This document shows positions 1-11,230 of a stretch of DNA of 64,000 bases, one piece after another. A program made the position numbers and the translations under genes. Source of the DNA: Amaranthus tricolor. Lineage: Eukaryota > Streptophyta > Magnoliopsida > Caryophyllales > Amaranthaceae. Position 1 is the first letter of the stretch, and every line of letters starts with the position of its first letter. Under the pieces are notes generated by a model. That model was not told where the DNA came from. It searched no databases and saw only the letters and a program-made list of their open reading frames with translations. The stretch covers positions 38,249,019 to 38,313,018 of the forward strand of contig NC_080047.1 of the NCBI RefSeq assembly GCF_026212465.1. Reading direction: 5' to 3'.

Positions 1-2
1 AC

Positions 3-3000
3 CAAGAAACTACTTCCGAGCCACCAAAGACCAAGCTTATCTCCGCCTTAAATCTCCAGACCCGTCTTAGGAAAGGCTACCCCGTATATTTGTGCCATGT
101 AAAGGACACGAGCATGAAAGAGGACGAGTTAGGAGAGATACCTGTAGTTAAGGAGTTTGTTGATGTGTTCCCAGATGAGATTCCAGAGATGCCACCTGTG
201 AGAGAGTTAGACTTCAAGATTGACTTAGTTCCGAGGACAGGACCCATTTCAAAGGCACCTTATAGGATGGCACCTGCCGAGTTGCAAGAGTTGAAGGTAC
301 AAATTGAGGACTTGTTGGATAAAGGATATATAAGACCAAGTGTATCACCTTGGGGAGCCCCAGTATTATTTGTTAGGAAGAAAGATGGAACATTGAGACT
401 ATGTATTGATTATAGGGATTTAAATAGTGTGACGGTGAAGAATAAATATCCACTTCCTAGAATTGAGGATCTATTCGATCAACTTAGGGGTGCAGGAGTA
501 TTTTCAAAGATTCATTTGAGATCAGGTTATCATCAATTACGAATTGCAGAAGAGGATATAGCTAAAACAACTTTTCGAACGAGGTATGGCCATTATGAGT
601 TCACAGTCATGCCCTTTGGACTCACTAATGCGCCTGCTGTCTTTATAGACCTTATGAATAGGACTTTTCAGCCTTATTTGGATAAGTTTGTAGTTGTTTT
701 TTATTGATGATATTTTAGTATACTCTATGAGTCGAGAAGAGCATGAGGCTCATTTGAGGAAAGTTTTAGAGATTTTAAGAGAGAATAAGTTGTATGCCAA
801 GTTTTCAAAATGTGAATTCTCGTTGGAAAAGGTAGTATTTTTGGGGCATGTAATTACAAAGGATGGAGTAATGGTAGATCCCTTGAAGGTTCAAGCAGTA
901 ATGAACTGGCCTACACCCACTAATGTAACAGAAGTGAGAAGTTTCTTAGGTCAAGCCGGATACTATAGGAGATTTGTGAAAAATTTCTCGAGAATCGCTC
1001 AGCCTATCACTAATTTGGTGAAGAAGACCACTAAGTTTCAATGGGATGGGAAGTGTGAAGCGGCATTCCAAGAGTTGAAATCAAGGCTTACCTTTCCTCC
1101 TGTGCTGACCTTACCGAATGAAAGTGGAGAATATGAGGTTTATACAGATGCATCTAAGAATGGACTAGGTTGTGTGTTGATGCAAGATGGAAAAGTAGTA
1201 GCATATGCTTCACGACAACTTAAGCCGCATGAGAAGAATTACCCCACACATGACTTAGAATTGGGAGCTGTAGTCTTTGCATTGAAAATTTGGAGACATT
1301 ATTTATTTGGAGTAAAGTGCAAGATTTATACCGATCACAAGAGTTTGAGGTTCTTGTACACTCAAAAGGAGTTGAATATGAGACAAAGACGATGGTTAGA
1401 ACTCATTAAGGATTATGATCTGGACTTGAAGTATTGTGAGGGAAAGGCAAACAAGGTAGCTGATGCTCTGAGTAGGAAGTCAAGTCATACAATGAATGCA
1501 TTAATTTTAGCAGATGAGTTGTGTGAAGAGATTCGTAGGATGAACTTAAAAGTGGTAGAGTATGGATATGTGGGTACTCAATTGAATGGAATAACGATTG
1601 AATCCGATATTTTTGAGGAAATTAGGGTGAAGAAGGTTACGGATAACTAGCTAACTAAATTGAAGAAGTTGAAGGAAGATGGTCAAGCACCTGTGTTCGA
1701 AAGTGATGAAAATGGTGTAATGAAGTATAAAGGAAGATGGTGCATACCACATGACGAGGAGCTTAAGACTAGGATTATGACTGAAGCCCATAATTCCCCA
1801 TACTCAATACATCCTGGTGGTGATAAGATGTACAAGGATCTTAAGAAGAACTTTTGGTGGCCCAACATGAAACGTGAAGTTGCAGGCTTTGTGGCGAAGT
1901 GTCTAACATGTCAGAAGGTGAAAATTCAACATATGAAGCCGGGGGGAAAGTTGCAACCATTAGAAATACCTGGATGGAAATGGGAGTCGATTTCAATGGA
2001 CTTTGTAGTAGGATTTCAAAAGTCAAAAACAGGGAAAAATGCCATATGGGTGATAGTGGACCGATTAACAAAAACAGCAAGGTTTATAGCGATGAAGAAT
2101 ACTTGGACAATGCAACAGATGGCAGACGCGTATTTTCAAGAGGTATTGAGATTGCATGGTGTGCCTAAGGACATTGTATCGGATAGAGACTCGAGGTTTC
2201 TGTCTAAATTTTGGAAGATGCTACAAGAAGCAGTGGGCACGATACTAAAGTTCAGTACTGCATTTCATCCAGCAACAGATTGTCAAACAGAGAGAACGAT
2301 TCAGACTCTTGAGCATTTGTTAAGAGCATGTGTTATGGATTTTGGTGGATCTTGGGAGGATAATTTGATGTATGTAGAGTTTTCTTACAATAATAGTTTT
2401 CATTCTAGCATAGGAATGGCACCTTACAAAGCCCTATATGGGAGAAAGTGTAGGAGTCCTATATGTTGGAATGCTGTTAATGAGTCGTTGGGATTAGGAC
2501 CAGACATGATTGAGGAGACCACAAAGAAGGTAAGAATGATCCAAGAACGTATGAGGGGAGCGCAAGATCGTCAGAAGTCGTATGCAGACAAAAAGAGGAG
2601 GGCATTAGAGTATGAAGTAGGTGAAAAAGTTTTGCTCAAAGTGTCACCAACCAAGGGTGTCATGAGATTTGGTAGGAAGGGTAAATTGAGTCCTCGTTTT
2701 ATAGGTCCTTACGAAGTATTGGAACGAATTGGGGAAGTAGCCTATAGATTAGCCCTACCTAAGAACCTAGCCAAAGTCCACAATGTTTTCCATGTATCCC
2801 AACTCCGAAAATATGTCAATGACCCTTCCCATATCATACAACCTGAAACCATTGAACTTGATGAAACCCTTACCTTTGAAGAAAAGCCAATAAAAATCCT
2901 TGATACCAAAACAAGATGTACCCGAACAAGGAAATTAAGTTGGTCAAGATATTATGGACGAACCAACAAACCAAAGAAGCCACATGGGAAACTGAAGTTG

Positions 3001-3043
3001 ACATGAAAAAGCGATACCCCGAACTTTTCAAACAGGTACGTTG
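3..3043 (+). pseudogene. Ty3/gypsy chromovirus (Tekay-like) pol: RT, RNase H, integrase, chromodomain; broken
   Basis: Polyprotein of an LTR retrotransposon, open from the window edge, so gag and protease lie outside. In order: protease-RT linker, reverse transcriptase (LCIDYRDLN about 410-420; [11 protein letters not shown] about 610-640; catalytic FIDDILVYS at 697-730), RNase H ([10 protein letters not shown] near 1141; TDHKSL near 1332), zinc-binding HHCC region (about 1810-1920), integrase core (SMDFVVGF near 1995; SDRDSRF near 2180), GPYEVLERIG-type C-terminus and a chromodomain near 2890-3040. Three lesions are visible: an extra T in a T-run beside the RT active site (about 694-707) shifts the frame; an in-frame TAG lies at 1648-1650 between RNase H and integrase; a second frameshift near 2915 breaks the chromodomain. 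The chromodomain and integrase tail point to the Tekay/Del lineage (established family knowledge). This copy cannot make an intact polyprotein. Confidence 0.93.
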
Positions 3044-3047
3044 AGTT

Positions 3048-3170
3048 TCGAGGACGAAACTTTTTAAAATAGGGGGGTGATGCGAGTCTATCAAACTGTC
3101 TAATTTCTTTTAAAACTTCAGTAGTTAACTTTAAGTTCGAGGACGAACTTTTGTTTTAAGGGGGAGTGTA
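3048..3170 (+). repeat. Duplicated polypurine-tract-like block before the LTR
   Basis: The motif cgaggacgaa followed by a T/A run and a G-rich tract occurs twice, at about 3049-3078 (ending ggggggtga) and 3138-3166 (ending aagggggag). The second abuts the LTR start and is the likely plus-strand primer. The first is a near copy about 90 bp upstream. A comparable cgaggacg plus G-rich tract precedes the Cassandra-type LTR at 4986-5016. Confidence 0.7.
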
Positions 3171-4900
3171 TGCAATATCCGTTTTTTTTAAAATAATAAT
3201 AATCATAAATAAGTAAATAAATAAATTTCAGAAAAAAAAAAAAACTCCCCATTATCAAATAACTCCCCATTATCAAATAACTTCTCACTTCTCCCTCTAA
3301 ATCTTATAACTAACCTCACTTACCTCTTATAAATTAAACGAATTACCCTTAATTTCATTCACATTATTACTCACACTTCTTTTTTCTCCTACAAACTCTT
3401 CCTCCATCTCCCATTTGCTTAAAATTCAGTCAAGAAAATGCAAGATTTTGATATTAAAGACAGCGGATTCGTAGACAGAGATTATTAGGAGCGTACGTTG
3501 TCCAGGATCGCGTGACAAGGTAATTCTCAATGTCCATCTAATTAGGACTATCCCGTTAATATTATGTGCTAAGTGATAATTAATGTGTTTAAATAGAATG
3601 CATGATTTTATATGACATTATTTTGTATGATATTATGTTTTATATATTCTCAAATTATATTTACTATTATTTTTGTAAAACTTGAATTTATAATTACTAT
3701 TTTGATAAAAATTTATATTATTATTTTGATAACGAAATTAGATACGATTTAATTTGAGAGAAATACTTATAATATTATTATTTTGATGAAAGTTTTATTA
3801 TTATTTTAATAATGATTTTAAATGCAATTGAATTTAAAGGAGAAATATTTACAATATTAATTCCTATTGCCACCAATTGATATTAGAATGGTGATTTGAA
3901 AAATGAGATTTCATTTAGATATTCCTGAGATATATATTTATTGGAGAAATTTATGATTATAAAATAAAACGTATAATGTATATTTGGTTATATGTTTGTG
4001 TGCTCACGACTAATTATTAAATCTATTAAATCACGTAAAGTGTAACTCGAGGGAAATGAAGCTCTTATATTTGTTGTGATCCAAGTATAAGGGTGATGAA
4101 CAGGTTGCCCTGTTTGGTTAGTATAGCTGCCGACAGGTATTATTATTATTTCTGATACTTGATATGATGTTTGGTCTTCCTTCTATTTGTTGTGATCCAA
4201 GTAGAATGGGTGTGCACACTAGGATTCCCTGAGACTACTCTGCTGGCCTTGAATTATTTGGGGTGACGACCTCTTGATGAAGTAGGTATAGGGGTAAAGT
4301 CTCGGCCTACTGGCGTTCTCGTTCCCTCAAATTAAAAATTGATTATGTGTTTGCCATTATTAAATATCAAATTAATAAATTGGTTTATGTGATATTATAT
4401 GTATTGTTTTCTCAAATTGTTTTCTTTTAAACTCAGCTATATATTATTTTCTAAAATTATTTTCAATTTAATTATATTTTTTTTCTTAAATCATTTTCAA
4501 ACTTAATCATCTTACGGGATGGAGTTGGAATTACTCAATTTCCTGATTTTGGGAGTTTTTCTCTTGTTTTTCTTGCATTCTTATGTTGCAGGTTATTGAT
4601 TGCGTGGGAATTGTGGGGTGAGGATCACTTAGAAATATAGCTTTTGTTAGAGTCGTATTTCAGTTTAAATTTTTTTTTGTTGTTTAAATTTTATATGGAC
4701 ACAGATTACGTTTCAGTCTTTTCTTATGTTGTAAGATCCTTTGTTGGATTTAAAATTATTAAGTTATTTCTTAGTCGTTAAGCCTTACATTTATTTTATT
4801 AGAAATAGATGTGGCGGTAACACTCCCATGAGTAGGTTTTGGTTTATGTTTTTCATTAAAAGGTGTTTTCAAAAGTTCGACCTATTTTGAGGGTGTTACA
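3171..4900 (+). mobile_element. Tekay-like long LTR (about 1730 bp)
   Basis: Begins TGCAATATCC directly after the polypurine tract and ends GGGTGTTACA directly before a tRNA-Met primer-binding site, so both borders are fixed by function. A TATA-like cttataaatt lies near 3326. A diverged direct repeat around ttgttgtgatccaagta occurs at about 4066 and 4181, spaced about 115 bp. The segment gtctcggcctactggcgttctcg near 4300 resembles motifs I recall from plant gypsy LTRs (recall, not a search). As the LTR following pol it should be a 3' LTR, yet a primer-binding site follows it. Confidence 0.85.
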
Positions 4901-5016
4901 AATGGTATCAGAGCAACCCTGCGACCGTGGCTGATAGTTGTTCAGTACACCTAGCGGGAGAAAAGATCCTGAAGTTACGGTTCAACGAGGACGTTGTATT
5001 CTTTAGTGGGGGTGAG
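4901..5016 (+). mobile_element. Short Cassandra-type internal region (PBS to polypurine tract)
   Basis: Only about 116 bp separate the upstream LTR end from the next LTR: primer-binding site, a non-coding spacer, then gaggacg and a G-rich tract (agtgggggtgag). No coding potential. This minimal PBS-PPT layout is characteristic of TRIM elements such as Cassandra and far too short for an autonomous retrotransposon. Confidence 0.75.
4903..4914 (+). other. Primer-binding site complementary to initiator tRNA-Met
   Basis: TGGTATCAGAGC is the standard plant primer-binding site matching the 3' end of initiator tRNA-Met. It lies 2 bp after the LTR end. Both Tekay-type and Cassandra elements use it, so it cannot by itself tell which element this leader came from. 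Confidence 0.9.
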
Positions 5017-5289
5017 TGCAATACCCCAGATTTAGCTTAAAAAAAAGGATTGATAGACTACTCATATCAACAAGGTGCATCTTCTTTTCTAGGGAGCCCA
5101 TTTACTAAGAACTCCACAGTTAAGCGTGCTTGGTGGTGAGCAATCTTAGGATGGGTGACCTCCTGGGAAGTTTTCTCGGGTGCGCACGAGTGAGGCCAAA
5201 GTGCGCAGAAAAGACTTGTGTTGGTTTGTGAGGCCAGTCTACAGTCTTCGTGAGTAGTCACCAGTGGTCTGAGGGGCCGGTGTGTTACA
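5017..5289 (+). mobile_element. Cassandra-type TRIM LTR containing a 5S-rRNA-derived segment
   Basis: 273-bp LTR, TGCAATACCC... to ...GTGTTACA. Within it, about 5070-5186, is a clear derivative of 5S rRNA: agaactccacagttaagcg, gatgggtgacctcctgggaag and neighbouring blocks align with the 3' two thirds of plant 5S rRNA, including the internal control region used by RNA polymerase III. The 5S fold is degraded (gtgagcaatctt block, ttttctcgggtgcgcac end), so it is not a functional 5S gene. Cassandra TRIMs are known for LTRs built around 5S sequence. Its 5' end TGCAATAyCC is shared with the upstream Tekay-like LTR. Confidence 0.88.
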
Positions 5290-5582
5290 TTAGTGGTACT
5301 AAATAGTGGTAATGGAAATGATTTATAGTATAAAGTTTCATCAAAAGTTCCATATCATTCCGATGGTAATGGAACTTTGATCACAAAAAAGTTTTTTTGT
5401 GTACAAATTTTTATTACCACCTAATACTACTTCTCCCAATGGTAATGCCTTCGAATGAATTTTTTAAAGAAAATGAGATAATTGAAGTTGGACAAGCATG
5501 ACCATCAAGGTAGCCAAGATAATTTTCAACTAAAATTACACTAATTTTTCATTTCTATTACCGTCGTTTATTACCACCTACC
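5290..5582. mobile_element. MITE with about 30-bp terminal inverted repeats
   Basis: The left end (tagtggtact...ggtaatggaaatg, 5290-5320) pairs with the right end (catttctattacc...taccacctacc, 5550-5582) as an imperfect inverted repeat of about 75 percent. It begins immediately after the Cassandra-type LTR. No coding capacity. I could not define a target duplication, so the superfamily is open. Confidence 0.6.
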
Positions 5583-6109
5583 AAACGGGCCGTAAATATT
5601 AGTCATTATGACAATGACATTATCATTGGATTTGATGAAATTTTTTATCGAGGATGTGAGAAATAAACAATTTTAAAATGAGTTAATTTGATTAGTGTTA
5701 TGTTTAAGGAATATTTCCTATGTTCTGTATTTCTTGCTACAATTGCATGGGCACACATATTAAGAAAATAATTGACCTAAAATATAGCTGATTGTTTACT
5801 TTATAGATTAGAGTATAATATTTTATTATTGTTAATTGAAAAAGAAAAAGGAAAAATAGATTGTTGGGAATAGATAAAGATTAAATAATGATAGGTATAA
5901 AAGTTAAAGAGGTATAGAGTAGGATAAAAATAGAGATAGGTAGAATTTTAAATGATTGTTTTATTACTAAAAATGAAAATATAGTAAATAATATGAAATT
6001 GCCAAAAATAAAAAATATAACGGGTATTATGGTATCAGATTACTCATTATTGACTAAAATAGACTACTAGTTGGCAGTTGCTACTAGGTAGCTAGCAGTA
6101 TTCCAGTCT
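5583..6109. other. AT-rich intergenic stretch
   Basis: No supported gene, RNA or repeat boundary. It probably contains the promoter of the downstream DnaJ gene; a sharp core promoter element could not be assigned. Confidence 0.5.
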
Positions 6110-8059
6110 TGGGTCTACCCCTGCATTTCTTCTTCAAAATAAAAATACTAGGGTTTCTGATTTTCGGTTCTTTCCGCAATTTCTACACCACTCCAATTTC
6201 TCCCGCCTTCTCCTTCTCTCGCTAATCTCACTCTCCCGTGCCACTGCGATCATTCGCGGAGGCCGGTGTTCTCTTTTCCCTCTTTTTTTCTAGGGTTTCC
6301 ACTGCTAATCTCGTCCTCAATTGCAATCACAAGCTGCTCAACTCTGCGCACTGTTTTGGAATCATCCTCTCAAGCTCAACTGCGATGTGATTTAGTAATT
6401 TCATTTCTTCTCATTTTTCGTTTATTGCATTGATTTGAAATTTCCGTCTCGGTGCATTTTTTCCCCAAGTTAATGTTTATCGTCCACATTTGATCAAGAG
6501 TTGAATCCTACATTATGAATCACAGTAATTGAAGCTGATAATGGTTAATTCAGTATTTTAGATTTTTTTTAAAAAAATTTTCTGGGTCATTTAGAAAAAT
6601 GGGTTCAAGTATAAGTAGGTTACGTGGAGGATGAATTGAGTGATTTGTTCAGAATTTAAGAAATCTGCATGTGTTTCCAAACCATAATTTCCCGAACTAA
6701 TGTATGTAAATAATTTGAGAACAATGTGAATATTGTTGAGTCTGTTTTGATTTTTTCTTGTTTGTTTGATGAATGTTGATATCAGGGGATGAATGAACCA
6801 AATATCTATTTTTGTTCACTCTTTACATGCTAATCAGAAGTGAAGCCAAGATTTTAGGAGTTTCTTGTCTATTAATTACGCGTGTGCAGTTTCCTTGTAA
6901 TCAATCGAAACTGACAGTTTCTTGTATTAAAACACACGTTTCTCGACTTTTCATCAAGCCAATGCTTGTATTGGAAGTAAATATTCAAGGGTAAATTAAG
7001 TCAAAACTAACAAAAGTTAAGGTACTTTGAGTTGAAAACAAAGGATCAAATTTGTTACAAAGGGGAACATATGGTTTTAATGTGGAGGGGAAGTAGGACA
7101 GGAGGCAACTATTTTTTTTAATTGTAGGGAATATTTACCCTCGGTGTTGTTTGGGGAATATTTCCCCATAAAATAGTTCCCTCCTTCCCTCCACATTAAA
7201 ACCATTTGTTTCCATCATTAACAACCATCCAATACAAACATGCCCTAAGTGTGTGAGCATTTGTTCTATTGTATAATCTTTGTGTTTTTCTTGAATGTCG
7301 TAAAACTTTCACCTACGAAGAGGGTCTTAAAGCAATGTCATTAGAATGTGTTGCATTGATGGGATTTTCGGTGTTACTTTCAAGAATGAGGCACTCTCTT
7401 GCATACTCACTTAGTCAGTCCTGTCATTGATTTTGTTATGGCAAGCAATTCCTTGCTCCTTGTTTTCTGCCCCTCCTGCTCTTTTTGATGGTTTGGGATC
7501 CTTTGGTGTTTCAAGGAAAAAGCTACAATGGAAGGTGTTATATTTAACAGTTTCTCTGAAGTTCTTTACAAGGGCTGGCATTTTCTTGACATGTTGAATC
7601 ATTTTTCTTGAAAACATATTTTAGCAAGTGCATTCCTGCATGCCAGACTTCAATTTTCTTCAAGTAGAAAGAAGAGGCACTTCTAGTTGGTCTCACTTGT
7701 TGCACCTTAGATTTTATAAAATACAATATGTTTTATTCATACATATATGGTGTATATTTTCTTTTGCTGTGATTATGTGCTTCTTAAATCAGTGTTATCT
7801 AAGTCATGGCTCTTATAAAAATTGTGATCAATTTTAATCAGCCATGAAATCTAATATGTTGCAGGCCCTTGGCTTTGTGTAGATGTAGAGGGTTAAGAGT
7901 TTTACTGATGTGCTGAGAGATTGGAGGGATCCATATAGCTCATGTATTTTGGTTTGCATTCTTTATACTCTTGACGAAGGTATCAGTCCTGGTTATTTTC
8001 TTCCTTTACTGCTTTGCGCAAGAATCAGTTCTTCTAACTCTCAGAAATCCTTGTCAGTT
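6110..8059 (+). promoter_or_regulatory. 5' leader exon plus long leader intron of the first DnaJ-DUF3444 gene
   Basis: 6120-6300 (ctagggtttc, caatttctcccgccttctc, cattcgcggaggccgg) is a pyrimidine-rich transcription start/5'UTR region, conserved at 24310-24440 ahead of the second DnaJ gene. Sequence similarity between copies resumes around 7220-8059. This argues for an untranslated first exon and a leader intron ending just before the ATG; both copies have a cag followed by TT-ATGG. The exact donor is not resolved. The intron holds a foldback MITE absent from copy 2. Confidence 0.6.
7066..7210. mobile_element. Foldback MITE in the DnaJ leader intron
   Basis: A near-palindromic inverted repeat: ggttttaatgtggaggg at the left pairs with ccctccacattaaaacc at the right, with the pairing extending to aacatatgg/ccatttgtt. 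The unit is about 145 bp and non-coding. It is missing at the equivalent place in the second DnaJ gene, so it inserted after the duplication. Confidence 0.65.
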
Positions 8060-10138
8060 ATGGAGTGCAACAAAGAGGAGGCCGTGAGAGCAAAGGAAAT
8101 TGCACAAAAGAAAATGGAAGCAAAAGATTTTCCAGGAGCTCGTAAGTTTGCTCTGAAGGCTCAACAGCTTTACCCAGAGATGGAGAATATGTCCCAGATG
8201 CTTTGCGTTTGTAATGTGCACTGCTCAGCAGATAAAAAAAGGGTTGGGAATGAATCAGACTGGTATGGAATTCTTCAAATCGAACAAACTGCAGACGAGG
8301 CAACAATTAAGAAACAATATCGCAAGTTTGCTCTTCTACTTCATCCTGATAAGAACAAATTTTCTGGCGCTGAAGCTGCATTCAAGTTGATTGGAGAAGC
8401 GCAGAGAGTGCTTCTGGATAAGGAAAAGAGGCAGATCTATGACCTGAAATGCAGAACAACTTGTATACCAGTGAGACAAAACCAGCCACCTCAGCAGCCA
8501 AGTAGAAATTTTAATTTTGCAAAGCCATCTGTGGTTCAGAACAAATTTACAAGCAATTCCAATTCTCATCTTAATGTTAAGGCCTTCAATGCTCAGGGGC
8601 AGGGTCAACCAGGAGTTCACAATGGGAAAGACACCTTTTGGACTCAGTGTCCTTTTTGTTCAATTCGGTATCAGTATTACAAGGATGTTCAAGGTAAACC
8701 TCTTTGTTGTCAGAGTTGCAAGAAGCCCTTCTTTGCCCATGACATGCATGCTCAGGGTACACGACCTGGAGCTGAGGCAACTCGGCCTGTGTTCCCTGGG
8801 CAGGGTTTTCCTAATGTGAGTGGCAGCAAGGCGGGATCAAAGCCTATGAACAATTATGCTTCTAATGCTGGAGTTAGTTGGTCACAGAAATCAAGACAGA
8901 CACAGAAAAGTTCAAACGAAGTGGATAGAAAAGTGGAACAGAGATCTAAACCCTCTAGGAAAGTACATAATCGGAGAGGGAAGAAACCTCAAGCAGAATC
9001 TAGTGAAAGTTTTGGATCTGAGAGTAGCCTGGAGTCTGAAGAGGTAGAAATACAAACAAATTTGACACAACAATTCGACGGTGATGGGGATCGCCGGACT
9101 AGAAGATCAAACCGTAATAAACGGCATGTTTCGTACAATGAAGATGCAAGCGATGACGAAATCATTAACACTTCAAAAAAGGCAAAAGAGAGTGGGTCGT
9201 CCTGCTCCAGAAAAGGAGTTGAAGTAAATGCTTCAGAAAAGATGCAGGAGTCTGACCCTTTTAAGAGTTTTGTTTCTGCTTCTGCTACTTTTGACGAAAG
9301 CAAGAAGGGAGAATGCAATAAATCTGACGTGGTTGATTTGACCAAGAATAACTATGAAGCTGATGATGGCTACATGTCAGCATCAAGTCCTGAAGATATT
9401 CCAGAGCCAGAAATGCATGAATATCCAGATCCGGAATTTTGTGATTTTGACAAAGACAGGGAAGAGCATTGCTTTAAAGTTGGACAGGTATGGGCTGCCT
9501 ATGATACTATTGATGCAATGCCTAGATTCTATGCCAAGATAAGAAAAATTCTTTCTCAAGGTTTTAAGCTGAGGATAACCTGGCTTGAGCCAGACCCTGA
9601 TGATACACTTGGGATAGAGTGGGTCAATGCCGACTGGCCATATTCAAATGGTAAGTTTAAATATGGTAATTCAGAATATACTGGAGATCGTCTTATGTTC
9701 TCCCATGAGGTTACTTGGAGCAAGGGGGAAGGTAAAGATTCTGTCTTGATACATCCTATAAAAGGGGAGACATGGGCCCTGTTCAAGAATTGGAATGCCA
9801 ATTGGTATTTAACTCTGGAGAAGGAAAAGAAGTTAGAATACGAATATGTTGAAATACTGTCTGAATATGATGAAACTGTTGGGGTATGTGTTGCACCGTT
9901 AGTAAAATTGAAGAGCTTTGCGTGTCTGTTTTGTCGAAAAAGTGAAAATGAAATACAAATACCCCCAACTGAGGTACTAAGGTTCTCCCACAAGGTACCT
10001 TCTTGTAGGATGAGTGGTAATGAGAGGGAAGGTGTTCCTAAGGATTCTTTTGAGCTTGACCCGGCATCTCTCAGTCCGAACATTGAAGAGTTCAGTCTTC
10101 CTCAGTCAAACGGAAATGCTTGCTCTGCTAAGACGTGA
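8060..10138 (+). CDS. DnaJ (J-domain) protein with C-terminal DUF3444, copy 1
   Basis: 692 residues from MECNKEE, uninterrupted. The frame is open 50 codons further upstream, but this Met is where the paralogue at 26396 starts and where conservation begins. Parts: N-terminal helical segment (MEAKDFPGARKFALKAQQL); J-domain about 67-130 with intact HPD at 95-97; putative zinc ribbon CPFC (197-200) and CQSC (217-220); basic and acidic low-complexity linker about 260-450 with lysine-rich nuclear-type signals; DUF3444 about 460-670 (FKVGQVWAAYD, ITWLEPDPDD). The HPD motif is the Hsp70-stimulating site, so an Hsp70 co-chaperone role is likely, probably nuclear by composition (inference); DUF3444 is of unknown function. 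Compared with copy 2, about 13 bp are missing near 10130, which shifts the frame and ends the protein early at ...CSAKT, about 25 residues shorter. Confidence 0.93.
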   Translation: MECNKEEAVRAKEIAQKKMEAKDFPGARKFALKAQQLYPEMENMSQMLCVCNVHCSADKKRVGNESDWYGILQIEQTADEATIKKQYRKFALLLHPDKNKFSGAEAAFKLIGEAQRVLLDKEKRQIYDLKCRTTCIPVRQNQPPQQPSRNFNFAKPSVVQNKFTSNSNSHLNVKAFNAQGQGQPGVHNGKDTFWTQCPFCSIRYQYYKDVQGKPLCCQSCKKPFFAHDMHAQGTRPGAEATRPVFPGQGFPNVSGSKAGSKPMNNYASNAGVSWSQKSRQTQKSSNEVDRKVEQRSKPSRKVHNRRGKKPQAESSESFGSESSLESEEVEIQTNLTQQFDGDGDRRTRRSNRNKRHVSYNEDASDDEIINTSKKAKESGSSCSRKGVEVNASEKMQESDPFKSFVSASATFDESKKGECNKSDVVDLTKNNYEADDGYMSASSPEDIPEPEMHEYPDPEFCDFDKDREEHCFKVGQVWAAYDTIDAMPRFYAKIRKILSQGFKLRITWLEPDPDDTLGIEWVNADWPYSNGKFKYGNSEYTGDRLMFSHEVTWSKGEGKDSVLIHPIKGETWALFKNWNANWYLTLEKEKKLEYEYVEILSEYDETVGVCVAPLVKLKSFACLFCRKSENEIQIPPTEVLRFSHKVPSCRMSGNEREGVPKDSFELDPASLSPNIEEFSLPQSNGNACSAKT

Positions 10139-10980
10139 TTCCTGGCGTGTTGCATGAAAGGGTGTAGTTTGGGGTCTCGACTAAAACTGGAATGCGTTTA
10201 TGGAAAGCCAATGAGTTGCAGAATTGTAATTACGACATTTTGGAAGTTCTGGAAGAATTGTTTATATCTTGTTGACATGCCTATTGCTGTTGTAGCTGCA
10301 GGCATCTCAAGCTGGTTGTATATGAAATGCAATTTGAAGCACTTGGTGAGTTCTTCGGCACGCCCATCGCACTATTATCCCTCACCTGGTGATCATCTTT
10401 TCTGTTTAATACCATGTCAGTCTGACTCTTGATATCATGGCAAGTCTCTTGCCTTTTTTATTGAACAGGTAACTATGGAAGCTAAGTAGGTAAAACTGGA
10501 CTATCTCCTGATGTTAGTGACAATGTTAATCTTAATTGTAAAGTCTCGATTTGACAGAACAGTAATTATGCATTAGGAGGTTTACTACACTTTTAACTTG
10601 CAGTTGAATTCCTACTTGTGCCATTCAGTTTATTGTTTACTCTTCATATTTGTCATTTTAGTTTGTTTTGATGAATTTGCTTGATATCTTTCTTTTTTTG
10701 AATATGGGTCCTCACTAATCCACTTATCCCTGTTTTTTTGGTGTTTGTTTGCAAACAAATTGGTTCCTTCTTGAATCTGGAATGCTAGATTTATGTGCAG
10801 TTGCTCATTCTGTGCTCAAACCCATCTTAATTTCGACTTGTGTACTAAATGTCTCTTAATAGCTCACGTTACGGAGGGGTCGCAAGAGGTGGTGTTGCAG
10901 TCTGAGGGTGGGCTTGCAGGAGGAGAAATAGGAAGTTTTCTTAGGTTTTGTTTGGAGACTAGTATTTCATTTTAAATATT
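10139..10980 (+). other. 3' flank/3'UTR of DnaJ copy 1
   Basis: Collinear with 28562-29100 downstream of copy 2 (shared attcctggcgtgttg, ggactatctcctgatgttagtgacaa, tttgacagaacag blocks), so the duplication includes the 3'UTR. No ORF of merit. No sharply defined poly(A) signal assigned. Confidence 0.6.
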
Positions 10981-11230
10981 AGGTTTCAATTTTAGAATTA
11001 CACTTGAAGAATTAAAATTCAAAATCCAATGTTTGGCAATAATAAAACGAAAAAGTTACCTATAATAATTCAACTTTTTATGATTTTTTTTACAATAATT
11101 TCACCTATTGATTAACCATGAATAATCAAAACTTTAGGGGTATTTTCCTTAGTAAATTCGATAATCATATGACTTGTCGTAGTAAGTTCTTTTTCAAAAA
11201 TAAAAATAAAATAAAATGTCGAAAAAAATA
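10981..11230. other. AT-rich spacer, no gene seen
   Basis: No supported feature. tttgtttgga near 10946 and tccaaacaaa near 11930 could be the ends of an old TIR element, but the pairing is too short to call. Confidence 0.4.

Noticed and set aside
5070..5186. A functional 5S rRNA gene
   Set aside because: Sequence is diverged and lies inside an LTR flanked by PBS/PPT signals; it is the Cassandra-embedded derivative.
7910..8059. 50-codon N-terminal extension of DnaJ copy 1
   Set aside because: In-frame but not conserved in copy 2; the family starts at MECNKEE and an acceptor-like cag lies just before that ATG.
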